A stretch of 64,000 nucleotides of DNA from Ascarosepion bandense (lineage: Eukaryota > Mollusca > Cephalopoda > Sepiida > Sepiidae): assembly GCA_037127315.1 (NCBI GenBank), contig JBBBDQ010000913.1:6877001-6941000 (forward strand). Reading direction: 5' to 3'. Shown here piece after piece: positions 56,154-64,000 of this stretch; positions within the stretch are counted from its first letter, which is position 1, and every line of letters starts with the position of its first letter. The notes under the pieces were generated by a model, which was given only the letters and a program-made list of their open reading frames with translations, was not told the origin of the DNA and did not search any database. The translations under genes were made by a program, and so were the position numbers.

Positions 56154-57200
56154 TTGTAGCGAATAAAAAATGAATTAAAATCAACTCTCTTTTTCACTTT
56201 TACAAAAATTCACAACGAAGTGTGAAATCCCGGGTTTTCACAAATAGAAAAAGGGTTGACTATGTGCTTAAAGAAAAAGTCGAACCCAGATTTCGCAAGT
56301 TGTTGTTAAAATGGTTTTTGACCAATGGGAGCGACTTGTAAAACTTGAAAGGACTTGGCGATCCAGTGTGAAATTCAAAAGGATTATATAAATGAACTCG
56401 GCGTCAGTCAAGAGTCAGAGATGGGAGCATCGAAAGAGACACACATCTAAAATGTAACTTCAAAATTCAAGCGACCTGGACATAGCGTGGGGGTGCGTGT
56501 TCCTTGAACGTCGGCAGACACCAGTGAAGCGTAGGGAGCTGGTTAATGTTTTTTTAAAATCCAGTCTTGTGTCAAACTTAACCGAACTCCCTACAGCTTA
56601 CAAGTTTTATGCAGAAAAAGAAGGTTTTTTTACAGAAGGTTTTTCATCATCAGAAGGTTGGTTTTCAGCAGGTTGGAATATGTGGAATTGTGTGGAATAG
56701 CGTAAGAAGAATAAAATATACATTTTGCATTTTAAAATAGAAATTTATTAAAGGAGTAATAACACAAGTTGTAGAAGTTAATGTTCAATTAGAAACATTT
56801 TAAGAGGTTAAGGGTAGAGTTCGTACAAAATGTTCGTAGTAGTAATTGTTGAAATAGATAAGGAGAAAGAGAAAGACGACAATGTCCAAGTCGCTTGAAG
56901 TCGAAAGTTACATTTTAGTGTTGTCTTTCTCGCTGCTTCCATCTGACTGACTTGACTGATGTTGATGAAGTCCTTTTAGTGTAATCTAGATATTTCCGCA
57001 CTTACACGCGAATTCCTTTTGGTCTTGCAAGTTGCTCCCATTCATCAAAAATTATTTGAACACCAATTTGCGACTTTTTTCTTTACGCATATGGTCAGTC
57101 CTTTTTCTATTTGTGAAAACCCAGGATTTCACACATCGTTGTGAATTTTTGTAAAAGTGAAGAAGTGAGTTGATTTTAATTAATTTTTTATGCACTACAA
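56154..57200. mobile_element. DNA element with about 120-bp terminal inverted repeats
   Basis: Left ttgtagcgaataaaaaatga ... caaatagaaaaagggttgac, right its complement to ttttatgcactacaa at 57200. The interior (56330-57060) includes gattatataaatgaactcgg and a 67-codon frame at 56497-56700 with no known match. Superfamily unknown. Confidence 0.75.
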
Positions 57201-57304
57201 ACTAAATTTTACGGTTCTCCTATTTTAATATTCTGATGAATCTTTTTTCTTATCTCTTACGTTTATGATCGAGAAAACTGATGATAAATATTTGAGCTTA
57301 ACAA

Positions 57305-57363
57305 CTTATGGTCCATTATTTATTAGACATTGCCAAAAGACGTTAAATGCTTTTATCTTCCCT

Positions 57364-57402
<39 letters not shown>

Positions 57403-58265
57403 GTCATTGAAATCATGTAATGTTTTAAATTAATATGGATGCTGGTTGTTATTTTAAGAAGTAAGAGAGTACAAATGAAAAGATTTGCAATTGAAGACTT
57501 ATTCCATTTCACTGAAATATCCGTTAAAAACTTATCTCTCCCCTTCTTTCATTTTCTTACTAAAATCAAATAGTGTTTTTTCCCCCGCTTTCTATGCGAT
57601 CAAAACGGAATGGTCCATTATTTATTAGGCATTGCCAAAAGACGTTAAATACTTTATCTTCCCTTCTTTCTTTCTTTCTTTCGTTCTTTCTTTCTTTCAT
57701 TGAAATCATGTAGTGTTTTTAATTAATATGAATGCTGTTTGTTATTTTAAGAAGTAAGAGAGTACAAATGAAAAGATTTGCAATTGAAGACTTATTCCAT
57801 TTCACTGAAATAGCTGTTAAACAATTCTATCTTCCCTTCTTTTATTTTCTTCAATCGGTTAAGTGCCATACGTGATACACGCTTGGGCGATCATCTCTCG
57901 AAAGAGACATGGCTGACTGGGCAGAAGATTATCCCGTATTAAGTTGCCATTACTTTCTGCGGTAGACTGTTTGCCGACCAAGTCTATAGAACCCAATTTG
58001 TCCTGTTATTTAACCCATAACTGGAAGGAATAGACGGATTAATACTTTTCCCAAGGGTATTTGCGCGTAAGTGAATGCAATGAATTCAGATGGAATTCGA
58101 ACTCGGGTCCCCGATTTTCTTACTGAAATCAAATAGTTTCTTTTCCCCGCTTTCTAGGCGATCAAAACGGAATGGTCTATTATTTATGAGGCATTGCCAT
58201 AATACGTTATATACTTTTATCTTTCTTTCTTTCTTTTTCTCATTGAAATCATCTTGTGTTTAATT
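57305..58265. repeat. 302-bp tandem repeat, three copies, one split by a SINE
   Basis: atggtccattatttattag at 57308 and 57610, and atggtctattatttatgagg near 58173. Each holds a (cttt)n tract (57362-57402, 57664-57698, 58220-58236). Confidence 0.88.
57852..58114 (-). repeat. SINE family A, insertion in the 302-bp repeat
   Basis: ttttctt at 57845-57851 and 58115-58121 bracket it, and the uninterrupted sister unit (57549) shows the target. Head truncated. Confidence 0.85.
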
Positions 58266-58436
58266 AATTTCTTATCCGCTACAATCTAAACCAGTGTTTC
58301 TCAACCTTTTTAAGCAACAATTTTAGGAACAAATAGAAATATCACAACACACTTCGCAACATTTTCAAAAGGTATACTTTCAAATCTTATAAAATAAAGC
58401 CATAGAATTAAAAAAATATATATACACAGGCATATC

Positions 58437-58740
58437 TTCTTCTTCATGTGCCATGTCCCTTCAGGACGTAGGCGATCATGGACTTTCACTTGGCCCTGTC
58501 TTTTGTCACTCTCAATATTTTCCTCTTGGCATCTCTCCTAAACTCCGATCCGCCATCCATTTGCTCAAGCCTATCAAATATATCTCGTGCTGCTTTTCTC
58601 TGTCTCTCTTTCACTCTATCCGTCCTGTGACCATTAGATTCTCTACGGCCTCTTTCCTCATCACAGTAACCTCATCTGTCTCGTCCTGATATTGAGTATG
58701 AGTTTCTTATCTGCTCAGTCCATGGCATCCTCAGCAGGGA
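58437..58740 (-). mobile_element. RTE-like LINE 3'-end fragment (downstream partner)
   Basis: Minus strand runs from the tgctcagtccatggcatcct (WTE-region) block to the terminal gaagggacatggcacatgaa. 5'-truncated. Confidence 0.82.
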
Positions 58741-58829
58741 GTAGTCGAAATGGGGGGGGGGCTCCCTTCCCGTTAGAATCGCCACTGTATATAAACATTA
58801 TATACATAATGTGTTTTAGAATATATAAT

Positions 58830-59478
58830 GTATCTTTTTCTTCATATGCTGTATCCCTTCAGGACGTAGGCAATCATGGACTTCCACTTGGTTCTGTCTC
58901 TTGTCACTCAACATTCTTCCTCTTTGTATCTCTCTTAAACCTCACTCTGCCATCCATTTGCTCAGGCCTATCAAGTAAGACTGCTTTCCTCTGTCTCTCT
59001 TTTCCTCTATCCATTCTGTGAGTATTCAATTTTCCAGGCCCCCCTTCCTCATCACATGTCACAGAAACCTCATCTTTCTCTTCCTGATGTTAAGTATGAG
59101 TGTTCTCCTCATTTTCATCCTCTCCAGCACCTTATGGTTAGTCATGTGCTCAGTCCATGGTATCCTCAGTATCCTTTTGTAAAACCACATGTTTGCTGCC
59201 TCAAGCCTTTTCTTCATCCTTGAGGAGATCGTCCAACATTCGCTGCTATACAGAAGGACAGATATCACATAGCAATCTCTTCTTTGTTTTCAATGAAATT
59301 TTCCTGCATCTCAGTAAGCTGGTTAGCTTTTGAAATGCATCCTTGGCCATCCCAATGCGTCTTCGGATCTCAACGTCACACTTTCCATCCTCTGTCAGAA
59401 CGCTTCCCACGTATTTAAATGTTTTTATTTGTTTTATTTTAGTTTCTCCAATCTGAAGTTGGCATTTTGGGGTCTTCA
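58830..59478 (-). mobile_element. RTE-like LINE C-terminal remnant (upstream partner)
   Basis: Minus strand KTFKYVGSVLTEDGKCDVEI, RRRIGMAKDAFQKLTSLLR, KKRLEAANMWFYKRILRIPW, then a terminus at 58840-58875 (gaagggatacagcatatgaa). It lies head-to-tail with 58437-58740. Confidence 0.85.
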
Positions 59479-59891
59479 ACTTGTTTTATTTCAAGTTTTC
59501 ACGATTTCTTCAATGTTTCATCGAATGTGTGATAAGCAGACCATAACGTCTTCAGCTGAGCGTAGTCTTTCTCGCTTCATATGTTTTATGTTATTTAGGG
59601 TTGAGATATTAAGGTTTGAGACATATATATGCTTGCTGCGCCAATATTTCAGGGAATCATTAAAAAGATCGCGTGTCAAGGAATAGCATTGTAATAAATA
59701 ACGAAACATGATGGAAGTGAAAATTATGCTATTTTTTGTTCTTGAGAATTTACAAGAACATTATTAAACTCTATTTCTTAGATTGTTTGTTTGCAAGAAT
59801 AATTTTCTATTTACAACGTCATAAAATTGATACAATTAGAATGAGTGAAATACAATATTTATAATTTATCAATTTATAAGGAAATTTTTTT

Positions 59892-60056
59892 TTAATCGTA
59901 TCACCCCGAGCAAGGCGGTAACGCCACTGATGTGCAGGGGGCTACGTAATAGTGAAAAGATTGGAAAAGAGAAAGCCGGAAACCACATCCTAAACAGGGA
60001 ACAAGGGATGAGCCTCTTAACCTGTTCAATAGACATGGGTGTAGTGTGAACCGGGC

Positions 60057-60099
<43 letters not shown>

Positions 60100-60260
60100 C
60101 TATCTACTCCAATTGAAAAAAAAAAAACAAAGTGAGAAGATTTGAATAGAGAAAGCCGGAAACCACATCCTAAAGAGGGAACAAGGGATGAGCCTCTTCA
60201 CCTGTTCAGTAGACGTGGGTGGAGTGTGAACCGGGCGATAGATCTATCTACTCCAATTGA
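59892..60260. repeat. Interspersed repeat family C-like, dimeric copy, with (GATA)n
   Basis: Same two-block structure as 8086-8395; a gata run lies at 60056-60098. Confidence 0.65.
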
Positions 60261-60282
60261 AAAAAAAACAAAAACAAAGTGA

Positions 60283-60298
60283 GAAGATTTGAAATGGA

Positions 60299-60333
<35 letters not shown>

Positions 60334-60589
60334 GTGTGTGTGTGTCCGTTACCTATAGACTCCAAAACGGCTCAACCGATATTCTTGAAAATTTACACAG
60401 TTGTACTATAAGCATCTGCGAGTGTTATTAGCTAGGTTTTGTGTCGAGGTACACCCGATAAATATCAAAAATGGGGTTATAGAAGGAGTGGTCCGATTTT
60501 AATCAAATTTGATACACTCATAGACAAAGATATAAGAAACGATATTCAGAAGTTTCAAGGATGCAGTTCTTACAATAATGCAGAAAATT
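60283..60589 (+). mobile_element. Truncated Helitron 5' part
   Basis: aaatggaattttgtgtgtg, (gt)n, then ctccaaaacggctcaaccga, matching 61360-61695. No 3' terminus. Confidence 0.6.
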
Positions 60590-60769
60590 GATGGAAGTGA
60601 AAATTATAGTATTTTTTGTTCTTGAGAATTTACAAGAACATTATTAAACTCTATTTCTTAGATTGTTTGTTTGCAAGAATAATTTTCTATTTACAACGTC
60701 ATAAAATTGATACAATTAGAATTAGTGAAATACAATATTTATAATTTATCAATTTGTAACGAAATAAAC

Positions 60770-61290
60770 ATGAAAACAATTTTTTATTCATAAATTTATA
60801 AACATTTACTAAATCATTAAAATACTCGTTTTAACCTTTGAAAATGTTACGGTTTTCTTATTTTAATTAATATTTTGATGAATCTTAATTTTTCAGTTCA
60901 TGATTGAATAAGCGCATGGCAAATTTTGGGAATAAACTATCCGTAGAAATTCCCTTATAGCATTATTAAATATTTGAACTTAACAACTTTAACAAAATAT
61001 CGCAATAACAATCATAAATATAAAGTTCTCTCTCTTCTTCGTTCATATTTTTCCTCCTTGCTTGCATTCGTTCTCTATTAAATTTACAGATTGTTTGTCT
61101 CTTTTCTGCTCGTAATCGTTCTCGTCTTCTTCTCTGTCATTCTCTTGCTGCCTCTCTTATCTTATTGTTGTCTTATTCTTTCTTCCATTACAATGATTTT
61201 CTCCGGAAATATAATGCATTTACAAAATATATTAAAGTTCATTCATTACAGCAAAAGCTTGACACACGTAGGTACCTAGGTATTATTTTA
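60770..61290. other. No recognised feature
   Basis: AT-rich. A plus frame at 61091-61279 is hydrophobic but matches nothing known. Confidence 0.45.
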
Positions 61291-61350
61291 TTATAATATA
61301 AAGAGTACGACTTGGTTCACAGTGAGAATTGAAGGATTGGATAAGATAAA

Positions 61351-61374
61351 TCTAAACTTATTTATAAATGGAAC

Positions 61375-61427
<53 letters not shown>

Positions 61428-61701
61428 CTGTGTGTGAGTGTCCGTTACCTATAGACTCCAAAACGGCTCGACCGATTTTCTTGAAAATTTACGCAGGTGT
61501 ACTATCAGTGTTGCGAGTGTTCTTAGATAGGTTTTGTGTCGATGTACCCCCGATAAATATCGAAAATCGATAATCGAAAAAATCGGGTTATAGAAGGAGT
61601 GGTCCGATTTTAATCAAATTTGATACACTCATAGACAAAGACATTAGAAATGATATCCAGAAATTTAAAGGTTGCAGTTCTTACAATAGTGCAGAAAATC
61701 C

Positions 61702-61748
<47 letters not shown>

Positions 61749-62135
61749 GGCAAGATGTTTGTGTGTGTGTCTGTTTATCTGCCTGTATGTCTGTATTTTT
61801 CTCAGCCCTTTTATTTTAGTTTTTGCTTCGAGTTTGGCTTTAAGTAGGTATAATTGTAGTTCTTAGTCTCAGCCATGATACCATTTACTCAGAGGACTTA
61901 TTTAGCCTTCAAAATTCAGTTTACGACGAAAAAAACTTATTTGATATCGATACCAGGAAATCAAAATTTGACTTACATCCATTCATTTTTCTTTCAGTCT
62001 ACGGTTTCGCTTTAACTGGAAACAACTATTGCTTTTTAGTCTTTCGTGCCAACGTCCAAAGAGTCTGAGCTCCAGGATCATGCATTAGTTTTAAAGCTTT
62101 CATTACACCCGAGCAACGCCGGGCTATACTGCTAG
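61351..62135 (+). mobile_element. Non-autonomous Helitron
   Basis: TCTAAACTTATTTATAAATG start after A (61350), (gt)n at 61376-61424, ctccaaaacggctcgaccga, (ta)n at 61703-61742. Ends gcaacgccgggctatactgCTAG followed by T (62136), very like the 17236 end. A 58-bp sequence (agagtacgacttggttcaca ... ggataagataaat) lies on both sides. Confidence 0.72.
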
Positions 62136-62139
62136 TAAT

Positions 62140-62660
62140 ATAAAGAGTACGGCTTGGTTCACAGTGAGAATTGAAGGATTGGATAAGATAAATAAAAATA
62201 AACGGATGAAATGTATCTTTTTTAGTTGAAGGAGAATCAAGATGACGACAGCAAAGAAAGACTTGAAATTATTATTTAAACCTAAAAACACTAAAAGTAC
62301 AATAATACTTACTCTCTCATTTTTTTTATAATAGATGATATATATTTTACAATAATTCTTTTTTCGTGTTATATTTCCTGTTCGATGTTTTCTTTCATTT
62401 ATCATGCGTATTTGTGTGTACGTCGTCCGGGGTTCCTATGTTTAATCTATTGTGTCAGTGTGTGTGTTCATGTCTCTTTCTAGAGCGTGACACACGTAGG
62501 AATTAATATATAGATGTGAACCAACTATAAGTAAATCTTTACTATTTAAAATTTAAACACTTATAACCGATTTTTAATTAGCCGATATTTTTCCAACCAT
62601 TCAAAAAAAAAAAAAAAAAAAAGAATGTAATTAACAAATAGTGTAAATAAGCAATCTAAT
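62140..62660. other. No recognised feature
   Basis: Starts with the duplicated Helitron flank (62138-62195); AT-rich, no match. Confidence 0.45.
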
Positions 62661-62666
62661 AAATAG

Positions 62667-62965
62667 TGGATGTGCGTTGTAGATATTGGCTGGAATAAGG
62701 ATTCGGAGAGCCGAGTTCGAATTCAAGTTGATTCGTTTCATTCACATATGCGCAAATACCCTTGGGAAAGGTATAAATCCATCACTTCTCTCTCCTCATA
62801 TGGGTTAAATAGAAGGACAGATTGGGTTCTGTTGCTTTGGTTGGCAATTAATCTACCACAGAAAGTAATGGTAACCTACTGTGGGGAAAAAAAAATCTTC
62901 TCAGTCAGTCATATCTCTTCGAGACATGATCATCTAAGCGTGTGTTATGTATGGCACTTAACTGA
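62667..62965 (+). repeat. SINE family A, near-full-length copy
   Basis: gtggatgtgcgttgtagata ... gccgagttcgaattcaagtt ... tatggcacttaactga. Confidence 0.82.
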
Positions 62966-62969
62966 ATAA

Positions 62970-63590
62970 ATAGTGTTTTTTTTTAAATTTTTGTTGTAGA
63001 TTCTCAAGAACAAAGAATTAGTTCTTATTAAAATTTTAATCATCGCTTTTTAAAACAATAAACATTGCCGAGGAGTGAAGGTAGCTAAAATAATAGCGGT
63101 GTCATGGGAAAAGCTGTCCTTTTGGCATGTATTTTCTTTGTGGACACAAAGGTTCATGTTTTCCAATTTTTATACAGATATTTTATAAGAGAACGTCTAT
63201 AAAATTTATGTTTTTTCTTTTCCTGGGGAGAAAGTATTTGTAGAGTAAAAAAAAAAAAAGATTCCCTACAAGTTCACGTAAAAGATTTGGAACACGAAAG
63301 TGAAGAATTAGTAGCGCCAGTCCAAATATAGCAGCGAAGATGAATTTTTTTTACTAATTTGTTTTGTTTCATATCTTAAACTTAACAAAGAAAAAGTTTT
63401 CAGCTCACTGATTAGATAAATGGAAATTAATATTTTATATTTGAATTATGTTTATAAAATATCGAAAACTGAAATATTTCTGTTATTTTTTCACGACAAT
63501 TTTTAACTTATAATAATAATGATCATCATGGAATGTATATAAATAAATTTTTGGTGCGTTTCTAACAAACATAAAATACAAAACGGCCCT
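62970..63590. other. No recognised feature
   Basis: AT-rich with a short poly-A at 63247-63260. Confidence 0.45.
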
Positions 63591-63594
63591 GTCT

Positions 63595-64000
63595 ATGAAA
63601 AAACAATAAAAAAAATTACAAAGCAGTATAAGAATTTGATAAAAACTATTATAAATAATAATACAAATAACAATAAAAATAATAATAAAATAATACGAAT
63701 AATAAAAAATAATACAAATAATAATAAAATAAACTGAATAACAATAAAAATAATAATAAAATAATACGAAAATTAATAAAATAATTTGAATAACAATGAA
63801 AATGATAATACGAATACTAATCTGAATAACAATGAAAATATTAATAAAACAATACGAATAATTATAAAATAAACTGAGTAACAACGAAAATAATAATAAA
63901 ATAATACGAATGATTATAAAATGTTACGAATAAGAATGAAAATAACAAAATAATATGAATAATGATAAAATAAAGTAAATAATAATGAAAATAATAATAA
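63595..64000. repeat. AAT-rich low-complexity array
   Basis: Irregular aataataaaataatacgaat repeats running off the right edge; the minus-strand 133-codon frame is an artefact. Confidence 0.88.

Larger units (their letters stand above)
58289..59705 (-). mobile_element. hAT remnant split by LINE tails
   Basis: Terminus cagtgtttctcaaccttttt at 58292. The C-terminal coding remnant at 59709-59518 reads NISTLNNIKHMKRERLRSAE then DVMVCLSHIR, the hAT dimerisation-domain end. Two LINE fragments (58437-59478) lie between the terminus and the coding part. Confidence 0.7.
59711..60768. repeat. 179-bp direct repeats flanking family C and a Helitron piece
   Basis: 59711-59889 and 60591-60768 (atggaagtgaaaattat ... 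aatttatcaattt) match almost perfectly, 880 bp apart. Confidence 0.85.

Noticed and set aside
63483..63884. 133-codon minus-strand frame
   Set aside because: Low-complexity AAT array read as YYSYCFI-type text.

Overview
This window is a eukaryotic, AT-rich, repeat-dominated stretch. It looks like a large invertebrate genome. The mix of tRNA-headed SINEs, RTE/BovB-like LINEs, Penelope-like elements (PLEs), Helitrons, hAT and Tc1/mariner copies, long microsatellites and very large introns would fit a mollusc, possibly a cephalopod. That assignment is inference; nothing here proves the species. No bacterial-type genes, operons, rRNA genes or true tRNA genes are visible.

One host gene can be supported. 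Three minus-strand exons with correct splice sites and matching phases (52346-52264, 43092-42894, 31547-31387) encode the end of the catalytic region and the whole first C-terminal beta-barrel of a transglutaminase. The 9.2-kb and 11.3-kb introns between them are filled with transposons, foldback elements and tandem arrays. The catalytic core and second barrel were not found and probably lie outside the window.

Layout. 0-4 kb: a decayed PLE broken by a deleted mariner and a SINE, then an RTE-like LINE tail. 4-9 kb: two hammerhead-bearing tRNA SINEs, a Tc1 deletion derivative and a PLE junction. 9-13 kb: a foldback element, a LINE with a triplicated 3' end, a 712-bp tandem duplication and an endonuclease-type LINE remnant. 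14-17 kb: a 500-bp solo LTR, a 244-bp tandem duplication and a Helitron with a helicase remnant. 18.1-27.3 kb: a 71-bp satellite of about 130 units, built from the last codons of the RTE-like LINE and organised as a six-unit higher-order repeat. 27.3-31.3 kb: LINE pieces, a head-to-head SINE pair, a PLE fragment and a 22-bp satellite with a strict 198-bp higher-order period. 31.3-52.4 kb: the exons and their introns, with AAAAT, CTAT and GA-rich arrays. 52.4-64 kb: nested hAT, PLE and foldback insertions, a large-TIR element, two head-to-tail LINE tails and Helitrons.

Main points for a second look: the transglutaminase exons; the satellite born inside a LINE copy; the SINE family carrying a hammerhead ribozyme whose stem I covaries between copies; and repeated head-to-tail duplication of the same LINE 3' end elsewhere in the window. 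Most long open frames (49-51 kb, 38-39 kb, 18-27 kb, 41 kb) are artefacts of tandem repeats.
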